Below, piece by piece: positions 23,729-36,300 of a DNA stretch of 64,000 nt; position 1 is the stretch's first letter; each line of letters begins with the position of its first letter. The position numbers and the translations under genes were made by a program. A model generated the notes under the pieces. The model did not search any database. It was not told the DNA's origin and saw only the letters and a list, made by a program, of their open reading frames with translations. Source of the stretch: Rhizoctonia solani (lineage: Eukaryota > Basidiomycota > Agaricomycetes > Cantharellales > Ceratobasidiaceae); assembly GCF_016906535.1 (NCBI RefSeq), contig NC_057378.1:868001-932000 (forward strand), written 5' to 3'.

Positions 23729-25664
23729 CTATGAACCATGCACTTCAGTGCTCCAAGCACCTGTATGCGCATGTGCCGGTGCATATGCGACGTGACTATC
23801 TCGTCGACCTATCCATTCTGTGGAGCTATAGCCCGTCGCAGGGGCCGGGGTCGATGTCGCATATCCTCCGTAAGACGAGCTGGAATGGTACCCATCTTCT
23901 GCAGCGTAGTATGAGGATGTAGGAGCAGGCGGTGGCACTGGTTGGCTAGTATAGCTCCCTTCTTGTTGGTACCACTGGAAGCGTATGTTGGGACTGGGCA
24001 GGCGTGCCCGAGTAGTATCCGCTGGGCGAAGTGGGTGCATACGAGCCAGGTGCATAGTTGCTTGTGTAGCCTTGGTATTGAGGGGCGGAGGAATATGATG
24101 CGCCGACAGGAGTCGAATCCGAGGGGCTATGGTAGGACTGTCCAGCACCCTCCGGGCTAGCAGAGCCCGAGGTGCCGTACCCACGCGTGGATGATGTGTT
24201 GGTTCCGCGGCGACTTCTCGATCGCCTTGAGCTCCCCGTCGAGCTAGCCGACGAGCCTCCGCCTCCTCCATAGGGTTCGTACCGTCTGGCAACGCGGCTG
24301 GATGAGCTCGGACCAAAGTACGAGTTGGAGTTTTCGTGTGGGTAGTACCCGGGTGAAGGAGAGTAGGCAAAGTGCGAATGTGATTCGGAAGCTCCGGTGG
24401 TCAAGAGTGGCACTTGAGAAGTCGCTTGTAAATGTGTCGGTGCGGAGGCTGGTGGACGGCAGTGCGCACAGGCGAGTCAGGATCGTCTGCTTCTCCTCTG
24501 ACGTGAGAGAAATCAAATAATTTCTGCCATTAGCATTGGGCCCACGGGCATCGAGCATGGGCAACTCACCGGTACCTAGGAATGCCGTCGGCATCGATCT
24601 CTACTTTGGGTGGGCAACGGAAATGGGTCTTGTCCAGGTACTCGGGGCTGATATCGAGTACACTCAGTTCGGGAAGAGACGAGGGGGTTCTAAGGCGGCC
24701 TTCCTCGACGTCGGCAACCTTGTAATACGAAATGAGATGCTGAGTGGAGCCGTTGACGGTCAGGGAGAAGGTCTAGAGAGTGAATTAATCAGTTTATGGT
24801 CGAGGCGGGTTTGAAAAGGATTATGCGCGCGGGACCGGGAGTGTGTGTTAGATTAATGGTCGTGAACAGATCCACGGACGTCATGGAAGTCTGGAGCACC
24901 TATTCGAGCGCTCTTCACACGGCTCCAGCAAATGCGGTCTCGGCAAAGGAGCAGAAATGACAACCAGACAAACGCCCCAGAGACGCCACCATCAGAAACC
25001 TCGAGCTCACCTTTTTCATCATGCCATCCGGCTTGAACTTGTAGCTGTTGGTAAGACTACCGACCAACGCCCTCTCGCGATTGCGGTCGGCCTGAGCACG
25101 ACCATCCTTTGGCCTGGAGAGACTGGTAGTCGAGTCCTTTCGAGATGGGGGCGAGGTATTGGCCGGATCTGAGACGAGCAGCGGACTTTCATTAGATGCA
25201 GATTGGGCATTGGCGTTAGAGCTGTGCCCTTTTTATCCGTTTCACGGTACAGCTGGTAAAAGAGATTGTAAGAGGTGTGCTTGGTGGGATAAAATAGCTA
25301 AAACTCACCAGAAAATTGCCGAGGATGCGAGATGGAGACCTAGGTACGAAATGAGTAAGTTCTGAGGGTGGCGGTGGCTGGGGCCTTGATGGGAGCCAAG
25401 TCGCCATCAGACTCACCATAGGAGACCATCTGTCCAGCGCTTGATGCCACTCTCATCCTCATCAAAGACGAAGACGGAGCCTGAGGTAATCATGCGACGC
25501 TCGCGGTCGACTAGGCGGCGAGTAACACGGGGAATGAGGCCGCGTCGGGCAGCCTCAAGAATGAGCAGCGCATCCTCAGTAGTCTCGATGAACCATGAGC
25601 ACGGCGGCTCAGTCCAGACCGGCTCTGAACGCGATGGAGGCGAGTTAGTTGACGAGGGGGACAT
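23729..25664 (-). CDS. Gti1/Pac2 (WOPR) transcription regulator, reading frame broken as assembled
   Basis: WOPR proteins (Wor1, Ryp1, Mit1, Gti1, Pac2) are DNA-binding regulators of morphology and host interaction. WOPRa is clear: ETTEDALLILEAARRGLIP, VTRRLVDRERRMITSGSVFV and IKRWTDGLLW/SPSRILGNFL/LYRETDKKG across two introns. A Ser-rich spacer follows, then WOPRb: ALVGSLTNSYKFKPDGMMKK, TFSLTVNGSTQHLISYYKV, LDKTHFRCPPKVEIDADG. The tail is Tyr/Ser/Gly-rich to the stop at 23729. Three frame changes cannot be explained by GT-AG introns: after DKKG (A run at 25230-25234 on +), near 24441-24450 after GEADDPDSP, and near 23960-24000. They are either consensus errors or real decay. The start MSPSSTNSP at 25664 is clear. 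Confidence 0.85.
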
Positions 25665-28600
25665 GACAAGGTTGGGGGGCAGGTGGATCTGAGGGTGGAT
25701 AGTTCGGCCTGATAAACCAAGGTTTTATGAACCCTGTCAAGTCCATAAACAATGCCCATAAACCTTGCCGCTCAGATACCGCTAATCTGGGTCCCCCGCC
25801 CCCATGCGGTTAGCACAAGTTACCCCGCTGGTTTTCATCCGAGTTTTGACTCCTCCGCCGGTAATTTGACTGCTCCGATTCCACCATCACGTGGCCCTTC
25901 CACACGCCCACCCCTCGAGCTACCACCCAATCACGGAAGTATCACTACTGTATCACTGCTGCATACATACTCCTTGCCCTCTGATCCAATCTGATGCTAG
26001 GGGTCAGACTTGGGTCGGTGCCTTCCAGCTCGCACTCCACCCGGCTCGTCAGCTATGACGGTGACCCCTGTCGATCATGGTGGCTCCACGTTAATTGATA
26101 CCCAGTATGGTATTTAATACGATTGGCATTAATTGCCTGTCTATGCCATAAGTATTTGGTTTCAATCCCCTCCCAAACATCAGTATCCTTTAATTGCTAC
26201 GTCGATGCCCGACACCCGACGTGAAACCATGTTTACAGACTCCGTACAATTTAATTCCCGACGCCTCGTTCCGAAATTCGATCAGGTGAACGGTCTGAAA
26301 ACTTGGGATCAGGCCAAGGCCATACGCCAACTGTACCACACACACATCTCTGTATTTGCGCCAGTACCTCCCTTGGTCCTCGACTACAGATCGTACCCGT
26401 CTAGGAAACAAGCATGTCCCTTGTGCTCCATGGCAAACTCCTAAATGAAAAAATTCGAGTCGGTGTCGATCCTGTTCTATCTCGGGGGGCGCACTGCTCT
26501 GCCGTATCGGTATCTTGAACTAGTGCCGGTTTGACAGTGGCGTTGACCAGCATATACCAGAAATACTATCGCCTCGTTGGCGAACGCCCCCGTTCAAGAC
26601 CATCGTGTTCCGCTTTGACTGGTTGGCCACTCCAGCAAATGGTTGCTTTGAATTGATGAAACGTCGGATCAGGCGCGGTGTTTCAACCGGCTGGTCCGAC
26701 TAGCTCACTTTCCCGCCACCGGTCAACTATCGTCTACTAGTCATATAGGGCGCCACCCCCAAGAGCTATCGTTTAGGACGAGCAGCAATCCTATACTTGG
26801 CTCAAGATTACAGGCCCGTTCAGAGTTATGCTCAAGCTTTGAACCTTGCGGTAAGCCCAACAACCACGACCCAGGGTGGCCCTGATCGAAGTGGGTCCCA
26901 AATCTGGTTCCTCGGCCAGTATAAATCTCTGGTTCTGAATTAACTATTGGGTGCTCGTTCCTTATTTATTTATTTTTTACCCAAAAAATCTAGCGTCCCA
27001 TATAAAAGGCACTGTGTACCATCCAATGGATTCGGCCGAGTGATAGAGAGCGCCACTGGCGCGAGAGGACATCGGACACCGAATCTCTCCCAGGGGCTTT
27101 AAATAATTACCCTTTCTTTGCGTGCCGAGTGTTCTTGTAGCCTACGCCCACTGTGTAGTTCTTTCGAGTACGAGCAGGGGCTTGTCTATCCGTATCCAGG
27201 ATAAGATGGCGATAAAGAACAGAAATTTCGGAGCCCGGGAGTGAGATTATATGCCGGTGCTCGACCTACCCCATGAAGTGGCGCACGTATGTATGCGCAT
27301 CGCCAAGACACATTTCTATACAAAGAAGACAGTCTTGCCTTTAGTCAGTCCTCTAGCTGACTACCACCGCGATGGGCGTGGTAACGCGATCCAAGAATCG
27401 GCATATCACGTACTGTCTACCCTTACTCTAACATAACAAAGTGTATGAAAGGACAGAAGTATAGAAATATAGAAACATGAACATCCTTGGCTATCACTAT
27501 CTGAATGGATTTCATTAATTTGTTAGTCGAATTCTTCGCCCACGCGCACACCACTGGCTGAACGCGTAGCAAAACTGGCGCGGCGATAGCGGCACTACAA
27601 TTAAATTATATGCCACTGTAGATCCCTCCCGAAGAATGTATGGCCGGTTCGCGCGCGCATCAACTTTTATCAAGAGTCTGATTTGTGACACGGCCGATGA
27701 TGTAGCCTCGGTGCGTATGTAATGAACCAGGCGGGATTCGTGGTAGGAAACCATGGTCCGAGGCAAAGAATACATGACGGTTGGCTCCACAAGTTACAGT
27801 CACAACCAGCCGTATTAGGTTCGGGGGTTCGATTCACAGGCGGTCTGCGCCAGAACTAAAACATCAAGTAAAGTAGCATGAATAGACTGTTTCTGCCAAG
27901 GCACCACACTCCAACGTTAACAGCACGACACACTTGGACGAGAACATGTCACTCTCAGTTGGATTCGAGGGCATATCATACGATCCTAAATGGTTGAAAT
28001 ACGTCGACGGCGATGTCAGTAGGCATGATACCGAGGACATCTAACAATCTATCAAAGGTGATTTTCAAACAGTTTGTATGCTGGCTCAAAACGTAACAAA
28101 CACCGAGACGACGGCCCATGATCCACACCGAGACGAAATCTCCTATAGGCGCGCGCGCACGCGGAACGAACTTATTCTCTCGTCGACCAAAACCAAAATC
28201 GAAAGAGTACCTTGCTCTTATCCATCCAAAGGGCAATCCGTACCGCGCGCCATCGTCTCGACGAAGGCTGATGGTCGGGTCGTTTCAGTAACCCGTCCAC
28301 ACGTGAGTCCCTCCAAAAATGGATTATCCATATATTTCTTCATTTCAAAAGTCGCTCTCCTGTCTCGACTGTCGCACAACAGTCTATCTAATTTCAGATT
28401 GATGTGAAGGATGGAGCGTGACAAGTATGTCAGAGATCAGAATATGTACGGATTGGCTTACGGGGCTGTATCCTTACTTGGTTTTACCTACATAGACTGA
28501 CCTCTTTTTCTTCTGCGTTCAATGTCCGCTTTGAGGCGTATCCCCAATTCAGGGCTTCGGGTATTTTTGGCTGAGTAACCGGAGAGTAATGCGAAACAAA

Positions 28601-31600
28601 ATCGTTCGAGTTCCCTGAACAGTATCATAGGCAGGTATGTAAGCAACGGGTTTTCACAAGGCCGCTCTGGGATGTCCAGACTGCTGGTCGATGACGGAAC
28701 AGCGGAGCCGTGGCGCCCAAAATTTCGTTGCGACTAACGAGATTATGGCAGCAAATGCTGAAATGCTTCAAGATACGAATTTCAGTACATACGACATTTT
28801 GGCGCGTCCATGACAAACATGTCTTACGCTCGTCGATCAAGCAAAAAGCGCCGAGGCTCCAGAACAAGGATTTCCGAGTCTGGGGCACCTCGTGTATTGG
28901 AGTCGCGTTGAATTGATCGATGGCACACAATTTAGGATGTAATACAGTACCTTCCCAGTACCAACCGTCAATCAATGACTCAACAAAAGTTCCTCTCTCT
29001 TTAAGGTTTCGAGCGGGGTGTTGCTTTGTGAGTTGTGTGTAAACACAAACACATTCACGTTAAGAGTATGTGTTAGAAGTACCCGAGTCCTTTTACTTTT
29101 TAGCCTCACTCACCCCATGAAATCTCCTGTCATGCTCATCTGGCAGCTATTTCATGCGTGTAAATGCGTGCTGTGATTCAATACGCCACAGTTAACTCGC
29201 CATGTGCTTGTAATGATCACGTATTCACCCTTTACACGCCTATCTTTCACAAATCTGTATGACCGACAAATGATCTTCCCCAGTTGTTCTATTTTTTTGG
29301 CCTGAAGACTAGGGCATTTGCCCGAAGCGCCACAATGGAGCACCACAGGACGATTAATTGAGTACTCAGCCAATAGGAGAGCCGGTCCTGGTTTGGGCTC
29401 GAGCCGGGTCGCCCAGGCGCGCGGTTTGGTACGGAAAAGTCAAACAAAGTTATTGTCGTGTCACCACAGGATAAAAAAAATAAGCAACTTAAACACCGGC
29501 GGTAGTGCAGATCTCGATTCGTACAGTACAACATGAGAAAATCGAGGCTAGGCCTGGTTGAGAAGGGACAACGCCACTGCGCAATTACGTCCTTGGGAGT
29601 CGCAACCAAGAGTAGGGATTCCTAGTTGAGGAACAGACCTGTAACCGTCAAGAAAGGGAGCGCCCTACGGCCTACTACCATTACCATCCAGTACGACCAA
29701 CGAATCGAGAGTTCCTCTTGTGACCTTCACCACGTTGAGCGTGATTATGGCCCGACCTCAGTTAACAGCTCCCGGCCTTGTCTCACTAAGCACATCCTCT
29801 ACGAAGCGGTTCCACCATCGATTATGAATAGGAGTAGCAATGCCAGTCCGAGACAGTGCATTTAGGCTGTATGAGTGCTCCACATTCTTCGGACCGTGAG
29901 TAAGAATTGCTCCAAACATACTCAAGTACTCCGAACCGTGAAATAACCCAGAGGATCCGATAATAGGCACCTCGTAATTAGTTTTTAGCGTTGTACACTC
30001 CAGATCCAAAACGGCTTGCAGAGTACATGGCACATGTGCCAGATGAGCGATCCTAGAAAGCCGGCCGAGCCCAAACACAACCATTCCTATTGCGCCAGAC
30101 AATAGGTGGGAGTTCCCGTTATCGATGTTCCACCCTTACCATCCGCGAATCTTGGAGCGTGTATGCGTTGGTGAACGCAGCCGTGTGCCGATAGGAGGTT
30201 GATCTTGTGCTACGCTAATTAGCTTGGTCTGGCATTCACCGTAGGGCTCACACTTGGGTCAGCTTCGAGGGCTACCATTGGCTTCGACAACGTGTTCCGA
30301 GACGAACGGCCACGGTCCGAGAGCAGGCATGGAACCAGAAGGTGGGTACGTCCTAGAATCAGCTAAGTTCATCGGCGCCCGATTGATTATCGGCTGGGAT
30401 TGACCGGGTATACGGAAGGAACCTGCAATATGCCAGACACTTGCCAGACAGAGACGGGTCGAGTCTCAGGACCGGGTCAGTATGGCTAGTACATTTCATC
30501 CCTTCAAGACGAAGCCAACGAGGCACAGGGCAACCCTTGTAGGACATCCCACAATCCCTGAGGGGTAAGCATCCCACAACGACCCACAGCGGTTGCCCTT
30601 GCCACATGAATAGCCTTGGCGAGATTTGAATTCACGTCAATCTCACAAGATCGATCACCTTGTTATTATGAATCCATAGAGGCGTTGTTCATCTCAACGT
30701 ACTATGTGGGAATTAAGCTGTGAGGAAGTGGATGGGGATAGGATTAGCTAATGGGGCGATTACCCGTGTGTCTGTTATCCAGAGCCATCGGAATATACAG
30801 ACCTGGCCACCTGTACACGTCACACCCACGTAAGAACAGTGAATGATATGGTGAACGGGCCCAGCGGGTTTACAACCGCGTAGAAACTGTCATAGGCACA
30901 TAGCTTCAAGCCGGCACTGAATATCACCCAGTGATGCATTATGGTACTTTGTCCCTGAACTTCGCCTCTAGACTCCAGGAGACGGATCATCTTGTAAGCA
31001 GAAGTTAGCGGAATAGGAAGCAACCAATTTCTGGACCATGGGGAGGTGACGCTACACATGCTTTGTTCTCATCAGGCCAATCAGAACTATCGATGTAATA
31101 GATATCAGAGCCGCGCAGCTAGAGCAGGAGTTCAACACTTAGCCACAGATGTTCAGAAATTGGGCGCTTGTAGGAACAGTATAGTAAGCCAAGTATATCC
31201 CATAAGAAGAGCATCCCTGGCAGTGTGGTTGCTTGTATATGCCAGACAATTAACAAGAATGTGGGGAAATCGGCCGGCCCACCCTATGCCGGAATTGTGC
31301 TGAAAAGTCATAGATATTATCAGAAATAGTCCAAGAACGAAATTGATCTGCGAATAGCGTAACACATTAAACAAGGTATTGTAGACTTTCAATCCATTTA
31401 TAGTTTTATAGTTAATTTTGTGACTGTTCGGGTTCAGGCTCCAGTGAGAGGAGATTCGAATTTCGATGCTAACGATAGTTGTGGCCGACTATAAAAGAGA
31501 TACATTTATGCACCCAAGAGGCCGGAGAACGTCCAGAGATCAATTGATCAGGTCTGAACTCAAAAATCATCAAAACCGTATTTTTAACGGCAACCGGGGG

Positions 31601-31931
31601 ATTGGTCTCTGGTAAGCGCTGATAAATGGTCAAAATACTATCCCGAAGCGCAACGGTACTAGATCACAAGCTGCCCAAAGTAAAGTATAGAACAATATAA
31701 AACAAAAACAGACAGGAGACATAACTAATGAGCGACAGTTACAAAAGACAATGTAATGAACTATCTACCAAAAGCCAAAAGATAAAAGCTTGTTAAGTGC
31801 GCGGAGCCAATTCTAGTTCCGACTGTCGCCAACCAGCAGCAACCAACGGCAACAAAGCGACCGCCCGCCCATATATCACCACGCAAGTCCCCCCTATCGC
31901 AACTCGGCTACATATATTGACGAACGCATAT
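25665..31931. other. 6.3-kb region with no recognisable gene
   Basis: Only short overlapping open frames on both strands are present, none with a known motif or consistent splicing. The first few hundred bases hold the WOPR promoter; long upstream regions are usual for these regulators. I see no LTRs, terminal repeats or transposase motifs. Confidence 0.45.
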
Positions 31932-34900
31932 TTAAATGCGGCCGGCTACCCAGCCGTTTTGGCTCATCCCTCGGACAGCGGCCGCAAGCTTCTCAGTCTT
32001 CGGCACAGGTGCAATATCTTCATCTTCATCATCGTATACTGACGCGAGTGTGAATGTCGACTCCCGGGAGGCAGGGCTGGTCTCGTTCAAGATCCAGCCA
32101 GGCTGCTGGCGTGTGGAAGGGCCCATGGTAGACGCCGAGTCCTGGTTCGGCTCGGGATCCATCGGGGTGACTGGCATCGCATTCATCGTGTCACCCGAAG
32201 CTGGCTCGTCCTCGTAAGCTGAGTAGCGCAGCCCTTCATAGTAACCCTGGGTAGTCTCGTCGTCGTAACCCAAATAACTTGGCTCCTTGAATTCCTGCCA
32301 AGACACAGGTCGAGTCTCTGCCTCTTGCCAGCGATCGGTAGGGGGAGGCGACTCAGCGCGGCGCGTATCGCCGCCTATCCGACCCTGCCAGCCAGTTGAC
32401 TACTGCCATTCGAGGAGCGCACACCAATGAAACGCACGCGAGGCAATGTTCCGTCCATTAATTGTTTCTCGGTCCCGCCAGGGTACTTCTCGCGCTGAAT
32501 GTGAGATGGCTGCTCGATCTCTGCCAGTCGGTCTCGGCTACCACTACGGGCTCTCAAGGGCCGCACAGGGAAAGGAGAAACACGACCGCGCTTTTGAGCC
32601 GCTGGAATCGATTCAGGATCTAGGAACCTAGAGGATTGCTCGTGTGGAAGAAGCTCGTCGCGTGGAGTAGGTGTCACCGACATTGATCGAGGGGGCAAGC
32701 CAAGGTGTAGGCGTTGATGCCATGGATTGGATAGTGGATGCGGTGGAGGTCGTGAATTGGATGCAGCCACAACCGAGACGTGGTGCAGCAGTAGGCCGTG
32801 GCCAGATGGGAGTGTAGCATTACGAGATGCCGGCGAGCGCACATGTTGAGCTACGCTCTGGTCAATAGACGAAGAACTCGAAACCGATGAAGCACGACTG
32901 GGAAGTTTGTTCCGTGGGAGAGGTGGAGAAGGTGTGTCACGTTGCTGAGGCCGGGTCAGAGCTGGCGAAGCTGCCCGCGCTTGTGGGCTAAATGCGCGGG
33001 TGGGTTGGGATGTAGTTGATTGAGCGGGCGCAATAGGAGTCCCAGACCTTGACTGCGAAAGGGGTGTCGCTGATCTGGCAACTGAAAAAGTGCTAGGGAT
33101 CGTCGGGGGTGGACTTAATGTGGAGCGAGGTGGGGCCTGTGGTGGGTGCGGCGAGTCCGGGGTTACACTTCGAGGGATGGACAAGCCCGACGCACGCTGC
33201 CGATCAACTCGGACATCAAGGAATTGCCCAGAATGGGTCGAAGCGTCTGGGATCTGAGGATCCTGGGGAGCAGCAGAGTCAGGGATGGCATTGATACTCC
33301 CAGAACGGCCTCGTTTGAGATCCAAAGGTGCCCAGGAGGGGCTAGGCACGATGAACTCATCACTGGGGTACGAAGGAATCGCGACCGGTTCATCTATACA
33401 TCGTCACCCAAGTGGGACCCTGAATATCCCAGTCCAATTTCGCTCGTCTTGCTATCCGTCCGTGCATGGTTGCCGCCGGCATCATCTAGCTTAGCCGGCA
33501 TATCTGGCGCAGCAATCGGTAATGTGACTGTCTCCATCAAGTCCGCAGACATGGGTCGCTCCGATACCTCGCTAATAGTAACAGAGGGCCGCGCAGAGAC
33601 AGAGGAAGTCCGTACCAAGCCGGTTGGAAGTTCACTCTCTGGCGTCCGGAATGAAGTCGGAGGGGGCGGTATATTGCGCTTCGCAGGGACAGGGGCAGCA
33701 ATGGCCATGGCTGCGAAAGCTCTTTGGGGAGTTCGTTTGTAGGAATATAGAACTGGTGAGGAAGTGCTTCTGACTCTGGTCTGGGTAGGTTCATAGGTGC
33801 GGGTCGCGGTTTGGCAGATTGAGTACGGAAGGGGTCATACTCTCCGCTGGAACGAACCGTATCCGTGTCGTTCGCAATACGGACGAATGGTTTCCGACTT
33901 TCTTGACTTCCTCGGCCATAACCTTCGTCACTGTTCCGGCCAATCTCGTATGTGCTACCTCTAGCGAATGTGCTCTCCAGGCTTTCGGCACCATCGTAGT
34001 CTCCGACCCCTCTCATAGACGCAACAAAGGACTGTAACTGGTGTTGTACTTCCAGTGCTCGGGTATCATCGCGCTCTCCGTGTGTTCCAGACCCTTGGTG
34101 CTCGCTGGAGCTCCTAGAGCCGTTACCAAACGCAACAGTCGGACTGAGCGGATTGTATGGGATTGGGCTGACCGGGCTGCTTCCCGAGACATTCCTTGGA
34201 GGCGAAACCGTGGCTACAGTAGTTGCGGTACTGATTCGGGAAGGGTTGGTGACGAAGAAGCGTCTTGTAGGAGCGGGCTTCGGAGGCCTCTTTGTTGGCG
34301 GGGGTTTGGCCATCGGCCTTTGAGTCACGGCTGGGTTGTCCGGCCCGGGTGCAACGATATTCTCGTGAGTATCAGGCAAAATCGTAGGTCGCCCACCCTT
34401 CTCCCATCCTATACCAGTAAAATCACCGCTTTTGGATCGTGTCCTGGCATGCCCATTCCTGGTTCCTACTGTCCCTATTATGGTGCGGTCGGTAGCTTTC
34501 AAGGCCTCTGCAACTGCTGCGTCTGGCTCATCGACGGACCTCCTGCGAGTGACCATTGGTTTCGTCTGCACGTTCCGCGCCGCCCCAGCGATGCGAATTG
34601 GAGGGTGTCCCAAATCAGAACGCGAAGCATGGCTGAGCTCGGGCTTTGACGGGAGATTCGAAGAGGCGTGTCCGAGATCAGATTGGATGCCATGCCCAGC
34701 GTCGGAATAAGACTGGGTAGTATACACCGACGAAACATTACCCGACTCCGATCCACTGCGAGTATTCCGACTGAGCTCTGAAGCAAACATATCCGCAATC
34801 TTTAGCACTCGCTCCTCCCGCTCCTGCTCTTTGGTTAGAGGCGACGCCCTCTTCCCGTCCTGCGAATTTGCACTGTCAAGCTGTCCGGTTAGGCCTGTCC

Positions 34901-36300
34901 CTTTATCCAGTTCGAGTGTCAGCACCGGTGGTAGAGTAGGTACGTTGGGTACCGGTGGAGCGTCGACTGGGTTGGTCTTTGGTGTCTTCTGGCCCTTGAG
35001 AGAAAACTTGAACGAGCGCATAGTACGCAATAGCTTTCCTTCCTTGTCCTTGGGCTGGTTTGTCCCGGTTTCATTGGAATTTGCTGTGGAAGTGGACGGG
35101 GAATTGTGGGTGTGGCCGGAAGGTCCTCCAACAGGTGTATTCCGAGCACTGTCGTCATCCTCGAAGATGGAGCGGGGTTCATTTGACGTACGGGACGGCG
35201 CAAACATGGATTGGGTAACAGTGCCGGATGACGAACCAGACACAGCAGATGCAATCGAAAAACCGGATACGGACGCGTCCGAGCTCAAAGTTTCTCCCGA
35301 TACGGTGCTTGGAAATGGGAGGAATGGCAGCGTGGGCGGGGCGGCTCCGGCTGATCCGATAGTATTCAGGTTCCCGCTCCCTCCGCTGGCACTCCCCTTG
35401 CGAGTAGAAGCCGTCTCTGGCTCGCTGTCTCCTCCGCGAGGTACCTTGGTCAATTTCTTCGACTTTTTCGGCTCGGGTATTTGTTTGATGTTACCCTTGT
35501 CGCCAGGTGTTGGTGCACGGCTGGCAGGTTGGGAAATTGGCGAAAGCGAAGCGATCGCGAGTGGTGTGGGGGGCCACGGATCGGAAGAATTCTGGGATGG
35601 AATCTGGAGGCGGGAGGGCAGGTTCGGAGCATTGAATAGATTGGGTGCCAGTGGTGAGAGAGAATCAGGGTATATGGGAGCTGCGGCTTGAGGATTTGGC
35701 TGTTGCTTGGGGTGAAATTGAGCATTGGGATAAGCTTGGTGACGGATGTATGGTGTACGGTAGGTCGTGGAGTGCTAAATAGATCCAAAGATAGTTAGCG
35801 CGCAATATAAGATAGAGGCGTGGTTGAATAGAATGAATAGCCTGGGTGCATGACAACTGATCCGGGAGACATTCCGGACGTGGTACACATGATGGCGACA
35901 ACACAACACATGTTGGACTCACGTCGTTAGACGGGGTGGCTACTGAACTACTATGCTCTGAGCTCGAGCTGGAAAACACGAGTGAGGGTGGATTCGCATC
36001 GGAAGTAGGTCGGGTCTGAAACACGTCAAGTCAGTGACATACTCGAAAACTAAAAGATACTTGTAGGAATGAATCGTAGTCCACAACTCTTGAATGCTCC
36101 AAATATGTTAAGAGAAACGTATCTTTTGGGCAGCTTACCTCGGGTTGCTCCTCCTCTTCATCCTCCTCACTGATATTCGAGTTCTGTTCTAACCAGCGTA
36201 GTGCATTGGGATCTGAAAGCCCAATCTGATACGCTGCATCAAATACTGAAACCCGCAGTGCGTCCGCGTCCTTCCCCCTCGAGGACGGTGCGCGACGCAT
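31932..36300 (-). CDS. Large Ser/Pro/Thr-rich protein of unknown function, frame broken as assembled
   Basis: I do not recognise the family. The N terminus (36300: MRRAPSSRGKDADALRVSVF, then AAYQIGLSDPNALRWLEQN) is a short folded-looking segment. It is followed by an acidic patch and about 1,300 residues of Ser/Pro/Thr-rich, probably disordered sequence. Islands inside include a charged helix (LTKEQEREERVLKIADMFAS) and KLLRTMRSFKFSLKGQK. The C terminus is acidic with Tyr (SWQEFKEPSYLGYDDETTQG) and ends GWVAGRI at 31932. At least two introns lie near the 5' end (around 35775-35920 and 36030-36140). Three frame changes without splice sites occur near 33726 (C run on the coding strand), 33391-33400 and 32381-32412. 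A scaffold or polarity role is possible but is only inference. Confidence 0.6.

Noticed and set aside
34831..35691. 286-codon open frame on +
   Set aside because: It lies opposite the Ser/Pro-rich minus-strand gene. Long antisense frames are expected from that codon composition, and it has no domain.
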